Below, in pieces: positions 33,112 through 42,799 of a DNA stretch of 64,000 bases. The position numbers and the translations under genes were made by a program. The notes below the pieces were generated by a model that searched no databases, was not told where the DNA came from, and saw nothing but the letters and a program-made list of their open reading frames with translations. Numbering within the stretch: position 1 is the first letter of the stretch; the number at the start of each line of letters is the position of its first letter. Origin of the DNA: Pseudomonadales bacterium (GTDB lineage Bacteria > Pseudomonadota > Gammaproteobacteria > Pseudomonadales > Porticoccaceae); the NCBI GenBank assembly GCA_024234435.1, contig JACKOF010000001.1, positions 682,001 through 746,000 of the forward strand. Direction: 5' to 3'.

Positions 33112-35151
33112 ATGGAATCCGCTAACGATAAAGAATTAGATCAACTGCTGAATGAGCACTTTGCGGGTCGTGTGGTTCGCAAGGATCTCACCAAGCTCAT
33201 TAAGGAAGGGGCGAATGTCCCTGTCTATGTGCTCGAATACCTGCTTGGCATGTACTGCGCGTCTGATGATCCAGACATCATCGTTCAAGGGCTGAACAAC
33301 GTCAAAACCGTGCTGGCTGAGAATTACGTTCGCCCTGATGAAGCCGAAAAGGTCAAGTCACTGGTGAAGGAGCGCGGCACCTTTAAGGTCATCGACCGGG
33401 TAACCGTGAAACTGAATGAGCGCAAGGATAAGTATGAGGCCTCCTTCAGCAATCTGGGTATCAAGGACGCTGAAATTTCCTCTGGTATCGTCAAAGAGTA
33501 CGAGAAGCTGCTGGTGGGTGGTATCTGGGTCATTGCCACTTTGAGTTATTACCACGAGGAAGGGCAGACCGGTTCGCCTTTCGGAGTAACGCTGCTCAAG
33601 CCAATCCAGATGCCGAACATGAATATGGACGAGCTCTTCCAAGGGAGAGCTGCATTAACTACAGATCAGTGGCGCGAGTGTTTGATACGGTCAGTTGGTA
33701 TGGAGCCTGCGGCATTGGGTGTCGATGTGCAGTGGCACATTCTGGCCCGGATGATTCCATTCGTTGAGAACAACTACAACGTCTGTGAGTTGGGTCCACG
33801 CGGGACAGGTAAAAGCCATATTTACAAGGAATGCTCCCCTAACAGCATTTTGGTATCTGGCGGCCAAACTACCGTGGCCAACCTGTTTTACAACATGAGT
33901 TCACGCCGAATTGGTTTGGTCGGGCTTTGGGACTTGGTTGCCTTCGATGAGGTGGCAGGGATCTCCTTCAAGGATAAAGATGGTGTCCAGATCATGAAGG
34001 ACTATATGGCCTCTGGTTCCTTTGCCCGTGGCCGTGAACAGATGGAAGCTTCCGCCTCTATGGTGTTTGTTGGCAATATCAACCAGAGCGTTGAGTCCTT
34101 GGTGAAAACCAGTCATCTGCTTGCACCATTCCCGGATGCCATGATCGACTCCGCTTTCTTTGACCGTTTCCATGCCTACATCCCAGGCTGGGAAATCCCC
34201 AAGATGCGGCCTGAGTATTTCACCAACCGTTACGGCTTGATTGTTGATTACCTGGCAGAGTTCTATCGGGAGATGCGCAAGCGCAGCTTCGCAGATGCTA
34301 TCGAGAAATACTTCAAGCTGGGGAACAACCTGAACCAGCGTGATGTGATCGCGGTACGCAAGACAGTTTCTGGCCTACTGAAATTGCTATTCCCGCATGG
34401 ACAGTTCGAGAAAGAGGATGTTCGCCAGTGCCTGGAGTATGCCCTTCAGGTTCGACGCCGGGTGAAGGAACAACTCAAAAAGATTGGTGGTATGGAGTTC
34501 TACGATGTCCACTTCAGTTACATCGACAATGACTCGCTGGAAGAGCATTTCGTATCAGTCAAAGAGCAGGGTGGTGGCGGCCTGATTCCCGAAGGCCCTG
34601 GTAAGCCCGGATTCCTTCACACCATTGGTCTCAGTAACAAAGGGATGCCTGGTCTATACCGGCTTGAACTTCAGGTTACCAAGGGCTCCGGCAAGCTGGC
34701 CACTTCCGGGCTATGGAACTCCAGTGCAGCCAAAGAGCAGGTGAAGATTGCCTTTGATTATTTCAAGGCGAACGCATCCAGGATCAGCGGCGGCAGCAAA
34801 GTGGGTGAACATGACTTCCATTTGCACGCAGTCGAGCTTCAGAACACTGGGCCATTCAGCCACTTGGCCCTCTCCAGCCTCGTTGCCTTTGCGTCAGGCC
34901 TCCTTGGTAAGCCTCTTCAGAACCAGATGGTGGTGCTGGGAGATATGAGTCTGGGCGGTTCCGTTACGCCGGTAGAAAGCCTCGCTGAGTGCCTGCAAGT
35001 CGCTTTTGATGCAGGGGCCAAGAAAGTTGCCTTGCCGATGAGCAGTGCAGCAGACATCCCAACGATTCCGGCTGAACTGTTTACCAAGTTTCAGACCTGC
35101 TTCTATGCCGATCCGGTTGATGCGGTGTTTAAGGCTCTTGGGGTGGACTAG
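33112..35151 (+). CDS. brxL: BREX Lon-like AAA+ ATPase BrxL
   Basis: A 679-residue protein if the ATG at 33112 is used; a GTG at 33103 would add three residues. Walker A ELGPRGTGKSHIYKEC is at about residues 222-237, and LWDLVAFDEVAGISFKD near 278 is the Walker B. The C-terminal Lon-like domain (about 560-679) is recognisable by VVLGDMSLGGSVTPVESLAE, but the catalytic Ser of GPSAG is replaced (GPFSH) and the Lys is Ala, so it is probably not an active protease. BrxL forms DNA-binding rings that block phage replication. It ends the BREX operon proper. Confidence 0.94.
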   Translation: MESANDKELDQLLNEHFAGRVVRKDLTKLIKEGANVPVYVLEYLLGMYCASDDPDIIVQGLNNVKTVLAENYVRPDEAEKVKSLVKERGTFKVIDRVTVKLNERKDKYEASFSNLGIKDAEISSGIVKEYEKLLVGGIWVIATLSYYHEEGQTGSPFGVTLLKPIQMPNMNMDELFQGRAALTTDQWRECLIRSVGMEPAALGVDVQWHILARMIPFVENNYNVCELGPRGTGKSHIYKECSPNSILVSGGQTTVANLFYNMSSRRIGLVGLWDLVAFDEVAGISFKDKDGVQIMKDYMASGSFARGREQMEASASMVFVGNINQSVESLVKTSHLLAPFPDAMIDSAFFDRFHAYIPGWEIPKMRPEYFTNRYGLIVDYLAEFYREMRKRSFADAIEKYFKLGNNLNQRDVIAVRKTVSGLLKLLFPHGQFEKEDVRQCLEYALQVRRRVKEQLKKIGGMEFYDVHFSYIDNDSLEEHFVSVKEQGGGGLIPEGPGKPGFLHTIGLSNKGMPGLYRLELQVTKGSGKLATSGLWNSSAAKEQVKIAFDYFKANASRISGGSKVGEHDFHLHAVELQNTGPFSHLALSSLVAFASGLLGKPLQNQMVVLGDMSLGGSVTPVESLAECLQVAFDAGAKKVALPMSSAADIPTIPAELFTKFQTCFYADPVDAVFKALGVD

Positions 35152-35219
35152 GGCACGGTGCGTACTCCACTTTGAGGATCAATCATCAGCAACAATTCGA
35201 ATTACGGGACAGCCATTCT

Positions 35220-38200
35220 ATGAATGAACACAAAAACAAAATGGATGTTAAATACTGGGAAGGTGGGTTAACGCTTCACGAGGTTAGAGCAATTGAAAAG
35301 ATAGCTCACGCATTTGGAGGATCTGCCCAAAACCAAGAGAAAAAGCCAGCAAAACTTGGTTCTTTGTGTGACCTTAAGGTATTAAAGCCCGGCGGCAATG
35401 CCATGTTGCCCTGGAAAGGCTATGCAGGGTTTCGCCTTGCAGGTGCTGGCCGCGAAGGAGAATTCGATCTTGTCATCGTAACGCACTATAACGTCATCAT
35501 CGTTGAGCTGAAGCATTGGAATGGCGAGCTTACTGCGTCTGGTGATAATTGGTATCAAAATGGAGAGCTCAGAGAACGATCAGCTGTCAGCAAAACACAA
35601 GACAAGGTTCATCTACTCACCTCGAAACTTGCCAAGTGTGGGAGGGCTTTTCCTAGCTTCCAAGGGCACAAGTTTGACCGTCCCAAGGTAGACTTTCTAG
35701 TTGTGTTAACAGGCACTGCTGATGCCTCCAAACTACCGCCTAGAGAACAGGAGCACGTCCTAACACTTAATGAATTTCTCCAGCTTGCGGACGAAGGTGT
35801 TTACAACAAACGCTTCCGACCACATCCACAAGCAAATAAAAGCTTAAACCAAGACATCCCGGTTTTTGATCAAATCTTCTCCGAAGGTGAGACCAAGCCC
35901 AAAAGCTTAATCGTCGATGGCTACGAAGCCATCGAAAAAATATTCCCGCCTGAGAATATCGACTCGATATACACGGAGTTCTTATCTAAAAATAAGAACA
36001 ATAAGGACGACTTTGCGCTTCTTAGAAGATGGAACTTCTCTGAGTTGAATGATGTCGGCAGCAAAACACGAGACGAACGCTACAAGATTGTCAGCCACGA
36101 GAAAGAGGTTTTATCATTCATACGCTCTAACGATGGGGATCTATACAACGCCTGTCTTCGATCTCTGACCAATATTGATCCAAACAATATTACCGAAGAG
36201 TTCTATGAGCTTTTTGAGCTTCCTCATAACTACTCTCGTCTGAACGAATTTATTTCCTCCTTTGTTACCAAGTACAACGAAGAAGAACGAGCGACACTTA
36301 TCAAAATTATCCTGAATAATTTTGCTTCTCTACATGATATAAAAATTGCTCATCGAGATATTGGTGATCACAGTTTATGGCTTTCTCCTGGTATGAAAAT
36401 GGCCATGTCCAGTTTTATGTCGGCTTACCATAAGCCAGCAGGAACGGTCGGGGAAAGACGCAAGGTAATTAGCTCAGGGATTATATCAATCCCTGAGGAA
36501 AAGAACTCGGAACATAATGGCACCGAATATGACCGTGACATATATTCTCTGGGTATTCTGACCTGGCTGATAATGCAGGGGAAACGCCTCAATCTCGCAT
36601 CAACCAATGATGCTATAAAAAATATTAAAGATTCCAGTGCTTGGTATGCCTCTACCATACAAAAAGCTATCAGTCCCGATCCGCAGGAGCGCTACAGGAA
36701 TGCGCACGAATTTTTAATAGCTTTTTCCGATTCACAGCCAGAGGTTAATGCCATAGAGCTATTTGATAGTTCTATTATTGAGCAGTACAAAACCGAGGTG
36801 AAACTCTATAAAACATACGCCGAAGATCAGGAAATATCTTCTAACGATGTAAAGGAGGTTTATCGCTCAGGTCAGTTACTTGTTAAGATCTGGAACAATG
36901 CCATCGATAATGAAGATTCCAGCAATATCTTTTCTTGCAAAGCTTTTATCGAAAAAGTCGAGAAAATCCAAGGGCTCGGAACGGGGTTTATCCCAAGCAT
37001 TCGCGACAAGGGTATTACCCATAAATCTGAACTCTTTCTGATCCAAGATTTTATTGACGCGCCTTCATGGGACACATGGGCGAATTATAATGTTTCAGAA
37101 GAACAGAAACTCAAAGCCATCAACGCCCTTATCAGCCATGTTAGCTTCCTGCATGAAAGTGAGGTTACTCATGGTGATATACACCCTGGGAATATACTTG
37201 TACTGACCGAAGGTGACGAACTAAACCTCTACATCATAGACTTACCTGACTTTAAGCTTGGGACAACAGAAGTTAAGAACCATAGGTATAGCCCAGAAAC
37301 GATCCATAACGCAACGGCGATTGTTCGCGATAACTATGCAGTTATTCGTATGTCTTGTGAACTTCTTGGGCTCGACTGGGATAGCCTCGATGAAGAAAAT
37401 ACACATCCACAGTTAATTGAAATCATCAAAGCAGAGAAATCTGACAGCTCTGGGTTTATTTCATTGGAGAGGTTTAGTCAGTCACTAAAAGAGCTATACG
37501 AAGCCTCCTTTGAGTGTATCGAAGAGCTGAACGTCCAACTATCTCGCCAGGACTTCAACGAGGCTATTAGCCTTTTACCTGATAACGGTGAGCTGTTTCT
37601 TTTTTATGAACCCTCAACAACGAATTCAGATTCAGTGAAGGTGTTACTGTCTGGTGTGGACTCTTCCTGGACGATTTTCTTTAACCCTATAAATGAAGCT
37701 ATCGAAGGTGGACTAGCACCTCGAAAAGCCGATGATATTCCGCCCTGGATTCGGGATAAAAGTCAGTTAACGCTCCCCATCAAAATCAACATCGAACCCA
37801 CTGACTACCATACGGATACCTCAGCACTTCAGTCCTATCTGCTCGCTCACGAAACATTCCTTATTGATAGTAAAGCAGCCATCAAGGAAAACACTCAAAA
37901 CAAAGAGATCGATGAGAAGCTTAGTAAAGACATTGATGAACAACTAAAAAAACTGCTTGCTGATGTTGAGTGCGATGAAGAATCTGCTGTTTCAATAAAG
38001 AATGAAAAGATTGCAACAAAGAATATATGGAAGGCCATTTTAGAAACGGAAACCGAAGCTCTTCCAAGCATTGAAGTCGCCGATGAACCGAAGCCTGATA
38101 TTCGAAAGAATGAATTGGTCATTCCCTATGATTCAGATAACGAAGTGCTCGATCGCTTTTCTAAAGAGGATGATGTTATCGCAATCAGAAAGGTCGATGA

Positions 38201-40271
38201 CAAGGAGTTTATCGTAGGAAAGGTCAATATTGACCAGTCCACCAGCTCAGAAATGCGAATCCCGCTTAGCTCTGGTAAGAGCTATCCTAAAACCGGCGAA
38301 GTTTTATACCTTCGCACCAAACGAGACAGAGCTTCCTACAATCGCCGTAAAAAGGCGATGGAGAGAGTGCTCAATAAAAATGCTGTCATACCCGACCTGA
38401 CGGCCTATTTTGAACCCTCTATAGATCAACCATTCACCGATTATAAAATCATTCCTACTGAAGAACAGTTGGATCGCTATGATCAATATGACGAAGAGGG
38501 CAATTTAACAGTTAGTCTAAACGAAGCGCAACGGGATGCGTTCAAGACCCTGTTTAGCAAAGGGCCATTGTCACTTCTACAAGGGCCACCAGGTACCGGT
38601 AAAACCGAGTTTATCTCAGCGTTCGTGCATTACTTACTTACTGAAGGTAATGCGCAGCACATACTGCTTGTTAGTCAATCACATGAAGCTGTCAATACGG
38701 CTGTTGAGCGTATCCGGAAACACTGTACCCGACTGGAATCGCCAATCGATATTGTTCGGTTCAGCAACTCCGAAGCATCTGTTTCCCAGGGGCTTAAAGA
38801 TGTCTATTCGCGTAATCTGATCGAATCAAGAATACAGTCATTTATTGCAGAACTTAGGGAGCGGATTAAATTTATTCAGCCGTCACTGAAATTAGAGCCT
38901 GAGTATATTGATGCCATTCTCAATGCCGAACTCGGCATCAAGAAGAAAGTAAAAAACGCACTTCGTTTGCAGGCGGATATTGTTGATTCATCGGACGAGC
39001 AACTGTCAGCCAGCTTATCGTCTAGCCTGGAAGCGCTTTGTGATCAAATCATATCTGAACTCAACGACTCTTACTCCATTGAGGTTAGTCAGATTGAGCT
39101 TGGGAGTATCGGTGAGAAAGTCGATAAACACCTTAATGCGCTTTATGGTATTGGCCCTCATGAACATAGACGTATAAGCGCCCTGTTAGAGCTGGTTAAT
39201 GATTACAGAGACCGGCTTTCCTCAAACCCTGGAAGCTATGAGGAGTTTCTGGCCAGATCCAGAACTTTGGTATGTGGTACTTGCGTAGGAATGGGGCTCG
39301 GGCATCTAGGCTTAAATCAGAATCAATATGACTGGGTGATTATCGATGAGGCGGCACGTTCTATATCATCAGAGCTTGCTATTGCAATGCAATCTGCCAA
39401 TCGTATTTTACTGGTTGGGGATCACAAGCAATTACCGCCTCTATTCCAAGAGGAGCATAAAAACGCCATATTGAGAAAACTGGGTGTTCCAAGAGTGGAG
39501 CCATTCCAAAAGGAAGTTTTCAAGAGTGATTTTGAAAAGGCATTTCTGTCTCCATACGGCAAAGCAGTCGGGAAGAGCCTTTTAACCCAATACCGCATGG
39601 CTGAACCGATTAGCCGACTGGTTTCAGATACTTTCTATGAACAACCGTTGATCACCGGAGATCGAGAAATCCCTGTATTTTATAATGACGGCATTGATGT
39701 TTTGAAAGCACCTGTGACTTGGCTGGACACGTCAGAATGTAAGTTCGGATTCGACAGTGAAGATGGTACGAGTCTCGTTAATCTTGAAGAAATCAATCAG
39801 ATCCTAGCCGTTTTAAAAGAGATTGAAGCCAATGGCGACTATGTTGAACAGCTTGCCTCCCTGGTCTCTTCAGGCGAACCTGCCATTGGCATTATCTGTA
39901 TGTATGGCGCTCAAAAACGACTCTTACGAAGAAAGTTCAACGAATTAGCCTGGAGTCCAGAGTTCAGGTCCCTGATCAAAATAGATACCGTTGATAGCTA
40001 TCAGGGAAAAGAGAATCGCATCATCATTGTGTCTATTACCCGCAATGGCAAAGATCGAAAGCCTAAATTTTTGAAAGAACCCAACCGGATCAATGTTGCC
40101 ATTTCCCGTGCTATGGATCGTTTGTTGATTGTTGGCTCCATGCAAATGTGGAACCGCGAAAACGCCTCCTTGCCACTTGGACAAGTCACCTCGTATATCC
40201 AAAATCACCAAAACGATGAATATCGCATCGTACCAGCGAAACAGACGGTGAAGAAAGGAGGGAAACGATAA
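35220..40271 (+). CDS. NERD - pseudokinase - protein kinase - SF1 helicase fusion (Mokosh MkoA-like)
   Basis: A 1,683-residue multidomain protein. An N-terminal NERD nuclease-related domain (residues about 75-125) shows EFDLVIVTHYNVIIVELKHW. A first kinase-like domain (about 280-520) keeps HRDIGDHSLW but has SSF where DFG should be, so it looks inactive. A second (about 545-770) keeps LLVKIW, HGDIHPGNILV and IIDLPDF, so it may be active. An SF1 Upf1/DNA2-type helicase (COG1112-like) closes the protein: GPPGTGKTEF near 1122, IIDEAARS near 1374, GDHKQLPPL near 1400, TVDSYQGKENR near 1587 and INVAISRAMDRL near 1623. Mokosh type I MkoA is described as a kinase-helicase fusion. The ATG at 35220 is chosen; an upstream TTG exists. 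Confidence 0.85.
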   Translation: MNEHKNKMDVKYWEGGLTLHEVRAIEKIAHAFGGSAQNQEKKPAKLGSLCDLKVLKPGGNAMLPWKGYAGFRLAGAGREGEFDLVIVTHYNVIIVELKHWNGELTASGDNWYQNGELRERSAVSKTQDKVHLLTSKLAKCGRAFPSFQGHKFDRPKVDFLVVLTGTADASKLPPREQEHVLTLNEFLQLADEGVYNKRFRPHPQANKSLNQDIPVFDQIFSEGETKPKSLIVDGYEAIEKIFPPENIDSIYTEFLSKNKNNKDDFALLRRWNFSELNDVGSKTRDERYKIVSHEKEVLSFIRSNDGDLYNACLRSLTNIDPNNITEEFYELFELPHNYSRLNEFISSFVTKYNEEERATLIKIILNNFASLHDIKIAHRDIGDHSLWLSPGMKMAMSSFMSAYHKPAGTVGERRKVISSGIISIPEEKNSEHNGTEYDRDIYSLGILTWLIMQGKRLNLASTNDAIKNIKDSSAWYASTIQKAISPDPQERYRNAHEFLIAFSDSQPEVNAIELFDSSIIEQYKTEVKLYKTYAEDQEISSNDVKEVYRSGQLLVKIWNNAIDNEDSSNIFSCKAFIEKVEKIQGLGTGFIPSIRDKGITHKSELFLIQDFIDAPSWDTWANYNVSEEQKLKAINALISHVSFLHESEVTHGDIHPGNILVLTEGDELNLYIIDLPDFKLGTTEVKNHRYSPETIHNATAIVRDNYAVIRMSCELLGLDWDSLDEENTHPQLIEIIKAEKSDSSGFISLERFSQSLKELYEASFECIEELNVQLSRQDFNEAISLLPDNGELFLFYEPSTTNSDSVKVLLSGVDSSWTIFFNPINEAIEGGLAPRKADDIPPWIRDKSQLTLPIKINIEPTDYHTDTSALQSYLLAHETFLIDSKAAIKENTQNKEIDEKLSKDIDEQLKKLLADVECDEESAVSIKNEKIATKNIWKAILETETEALPSIEVADEPKPDIRKNELVIPYDSDNEVLDRFSKEDDVIAIRKVDDKEFIVGKVNIDQSTSSEMRIPLSSGKSYPKTGEVLYLRTKRDRASYNRRKKAMERVLNKNAVIPDLTAYFEPSIDQPFTDYKIIPTEEQLDRYDQYDEEGNLTVSLNEAQRDAFKTLFSKGPLSLLQGPPGTGKTEFISAFVHYLLTEGNAQHILLVSQSHEAVNTAVERIRKHCTRLESPIDIVRFSNSEASVSQGLKDVYSRNLIESRIQSFIAELRERIKFIQPSLKLEPEYIDAILNAELGIKKKVKNALRLQADIVDSSDEQLSASLSSSLEALCDQIISELNDSYSIEVSQIELGSIGEKVDKHLNALYGIGPHEHRRISALLELVNDYRDRLSSNPGSYEEFLARSRTLVCGTCVGMGLGHLGLNQNQYDWVIIDEAARSISSELAIAMQSANRILLVGDHKQLPPLFQEEHKNAILRKLGVPRVEPFQKEVFKSDFEKAFLSPYGKAVGKSLLTQYRMAEPISRLVSDTFYEQPLITGDREIPVFYNDGIDVLKAPVTWLDTSECKFGFDSEDGTSLVNLEEINQILAVLKEIEANGDYVEQLASLVSSGEPAIGIICMYGAQKRLLRRKFNELAWSPEFRSLIKIDTVDSYQGKENRIIIVSITRNGKDRKPKFLKEPNRINVAISRAMDRLLIVGSMQMWNRENASLPLGQVTSYIQNHQNDEYRIVPAKQTVKKGGKR

Positions 40272-41671
40272 TGGCAAATCTCACTTTGATTCCTCTAATG
40301 ACGATAGATATTGCGCTACCTATTCAGGCCTTTAGGTTTGAATACACACTGGTGGGAAGAAGTGATCTACCCTTCATCCGCGAGTTTATCCTGCGCCTGT
40401 TGAAAGTGGGGAATATGTCAGCTACCCAGTTGACGAAGTTTCTTGGTCTCACTGAAAAAGAGATCGGCATAGCCGTGTCACAATTAGTCAGCCTGAATGA
40501 AATCTCCGTGGACAACGAAGGCAATATTCAACTGACAGCTGAGGCCCATAAATATTTTGATGGGCCTTCTGGTAATCGCCCGAAAATCACTAAATTGTTC
40601 GAAGGCACCAGTACCTTCAAGTTTGATCTATTGTCATTTGGTTTAATTCGATCTGATGATAAGATAAGTCCTCCTCTTAATGCCATACGTCTTTCTCCAG
40701 AAACGGAAAAGCTCAGCAACAGTGTCAACTATGCTAAATCGGTATTCCTACGGAATTACATTGATATTTTTGAGGAAGAGTCGATCAGCTTCGACGGCAT
40801 TAATGATATTCGTAAAGTAGAGCTGTATAAGTTATCTGATGTCAGAAAAAATAAAGACTATAACGCCAAATTTTCCATTACTTTTTCACTGGATACTGAA
40901 CGTAATTCAATCGAACGGCATTCAGACAGCCGATTTTTTGATGTCGATGAAATCCAAAAGAATTTGAACGAGGTGCTTCTCAACTCATTTAACGCCTCTA
41001 ACATTCAGGATATTGTTTCCGCGTTAGATTCGCTAGAAGAAACACAATTACTAGATTGTTTTACACCGGATGGCATTGACCTTACGGCACTAGCCATATT
41101 GGCGGTCAAAAAAAGTGTTTCTTCATCTGGTCGATCTTACTTTTTAGGCTCACCTACATATAGTGCTAACTGGAACCAGCTAACGACTATCGTCAAGAAG
41201 CACCTCAAAGATGGTAAATCTACTGCGTCATGTATCTGGTTGGCACCTTCAGATCGTTTTTGGCTAATGAGCAATCAATCCTTTAGCCGAACCTCAGAAT
41301 TAATCAATTCCACCAAAGGGCTTGACGCCCAACTTTGTGTACCCGTTGCAGGTAGCAAGGACAAGCACCAGGAATCGTTATGGAAAAAAGCACTTGGTCC
41401 TATGAAGGACAAGGCCATAAAGGTTTCTGAAGGTTTTCTGGGTGGATCAGTAGAAGTCATTTCAGTGCCAGGAGTAGTTTCCATGCTCTGTTTTTACTTA
41501 AAAAAGCCAGGTGAATCAGTATCTATCCCTTTTGGGTTCATCACGACAGATGAATCAGATATAGATCGCATCCATAGAAAATTCGAGTCATACCTACAAA
41601 GCCATGATACGCATATGAAAAAAAGAGATTACGGTCCTTTGGTAAGACTGTTTAGCCAAGAAGAAAATTGA
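40271..41671 (+). CDS. winged-helix partner of the kinase-helicase (possible MkoB-like)
   Basis: A 466-residue protein whose ATG overlaps the helicase stop by one base, with AGGAGG upstream, so the two are surely coexpressed. Residues 50-100 look like a winged helix (GNMSATQLTKFLGLTEKEIGIAVSQLVSLNEI). The rest is mixed alpha/beta with no recognised domain. In Mokosh type I the helicase partner is described as a PLD-family nuclease, but I do not see an HxK(x4)D motif here. It may be a divergent PLD fold or an unrelated effector. Function unknown; association with the helicase is firm. Confidence 0.7.
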   Translation: MANLTLIPLMTIDIALPIQAFRFEYTLVGRSDLPFIREFILRLLKVGNMSATQLTKFLGLTEKEIGIAVSQLVSLNEISVDNEGNIQLTAEAHKYFDGPSGNRPKITKLFEGTSTFKFDLLSFGLIRSDDKISPPLNAIRLSPETEKLSNSVNYAKSVFLRNYIDIFEEESISFDGINDIRKVELYKLSDVRKNKDYNAKFSITFSLDTERNSIERHSDSRFFDVDEIQKNLNEVLLNSFNASNIQDIVSALDSLEETQLLDCFTPDGIDLTALAILAVKKSVSSSGRSYFLGSPTYSANWNQLTTIVKKHLKDGKSTASCIWLAPSDRFWLMSNQSFSRTSELINSTKGLDAQLCVPVAGSKDKHQESLWKKALGPMKDKAIKVSEGFLGGSVEVISVPGVVSMLCFYLKKPGESVSIPFGFITTDESDIDRIHRKFESYLQSHDTHMKKRDYGPLVRLFSQEEN

Positions 41672-41687
41672 TAACGAGGTTTTTACT

Positions 41688-42740
41688 TTGCCAATTTATG
41701 AATTGAGCGATACCGGTATTAAACGCCTACAGAAAACAACCTTTGCTGACCGGGGTATCCGTGAGCGGCAGGATATTCAGCGACTGTTGAGAGACCAGAT
41801 CGAAATCATCTCCGACCAGACAATGGTGATTGCGGAAGAGTTCGGCGATTGGGACGTAAGCCGGAGGCGGATTGATCTGCTTTGCATCGACAAAGAAGCC
41901 AACCTGGTTGTTATTGAGCTGAAGCGCACCGAAGACGGTGGGCATATGGAACTTCAGGCTATTCGTTATAGTGCCATGATCTCAACTATGACCTTTGACC
42001 AGGTTGTTGAGGCGCATAAGTCCTTCCTGACCAGTATCGGATCGGACGAAGATGCCCAGCAAAGAATCCTTGAGTTCCTCGACTGGGAAGAGCCGGATGA
42101 GGACTCTTTTGCTCAGGATGTTCGGATTGTTCTGGCTTCAGCTGAGTTTTCCAAAGAGCTCACCAGTGCAGTGCTATGGCTTAACGACAAGGGAATTGAT
42201 ATTCGCTGCGTCAAGATGGAACCATTCTACGACGGGCAACGAATCCTGTTGGACATTCAGCAGGTTATCCCTTTACCTGAGACCGAACAATTTCAGGTCC
42301 AGGTGAGACAGAAGAAGCAAAAAGAGCAACAGTCCAGAACATCATCTCGGGATTTTTCAAAATTCAATCTCTCGATTGGAGGGCGTTCTTACCACGGACT
42401 GAATAAGCGTAATCTTATGCATCAATTAGTGAGTGAGGTCATCCAGGGAGGAGCCAAGCCAGAAGAGGTCGCGGATATTATTAGCTGGCGGAAAGGGAAC
42501 CTCTTCGTTTGCTTTGATGGCTCACTCGATGAAGAGCAATTCGCAGAACAACTAATGACGCTTGATACCGGTGGCAAGTTACCGAAGACCAAGCGTTATT
42601 TCTGCAAGCAGGACGAACTGTTTCATATTGACGGTAAGACCTATGCCATGACCAATCAGTGGGGGGTAAGAACGCTGGAGGCAGTGGACTTGCTCAGCGA
42701 AAAGTACCCTCAGTTTGAAATCGCTATTGAGAGAGAATAA
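41688..42740 (+). CDS. NucS/DUF91-like PD-(D/E)XK endonuclease
   Basis: A 350-residue protein starting at a TTG with AACGAGG about eight bases before. The nuclease core is near residues 40-90: a Glu in VIAEEFGDWD, Asp in RRRIDLLCID and E-x-K in LVVIELKRTEDGGHMELQAIRY. This is the pattern of DUF91/NucS-type nucleases that cut mismatched or branched DNA. The C-terminal half (about 200-350) is an extra helical domain. It is 17 bases after the previous gene, on the same transcript. Role in the island unknown. Confidence 0.75.
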   Translation: MPIYELSDTGIKRLQKTTFADRGIRERQDIQRLLRDQIEIISDQTMVIAEEFGDWDVSRRRIDLLCIDKEANLVVIELKRTEDGGHMELQAIRYSAMISTMTFDQVVEAHKSFLTSIGSDEDAQQRILEFLDWEEPDEDSFAQDVRIVLASAEFSKELTSAVLWLNDKGIDIRCVKMEPFYDGQRILLDIQQVIPLPETEQFQVQVRQKKQKEQQSRTSSRDFSKFNLSIGGRSYHGLNKRNLMHQLVSEVIQGGAKPEEVADIISWRKGNLFVCFDGSLDEEQFAEQLMTLDTGGKLPKTKRYFCKQDELFHIDGKTYAMTNQWGVRTLEAVDLLSEKYPQFEIAIERE

Positions 42741-42799
42741 GCGGTTTCTGACTTCAAACATTTGGATGAAATGTGGATGTTTCAAAGGGAGCGTAGATA

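Noticed and set aside
40271..41671. PLD nuclease assignment for the helicase partner
   Set aside because: Expected by analogy with type I Mokosh, but no HxK(x4)D motif could be found in the protein.
42740..42799. Hairpin between the NucS-like and AddB-like genes
   Set aside because: TTCAAACAT and ATGTTTCAA form a 9-bp arm with one mismatch and a long loop; too weak to call a terminator or operator.
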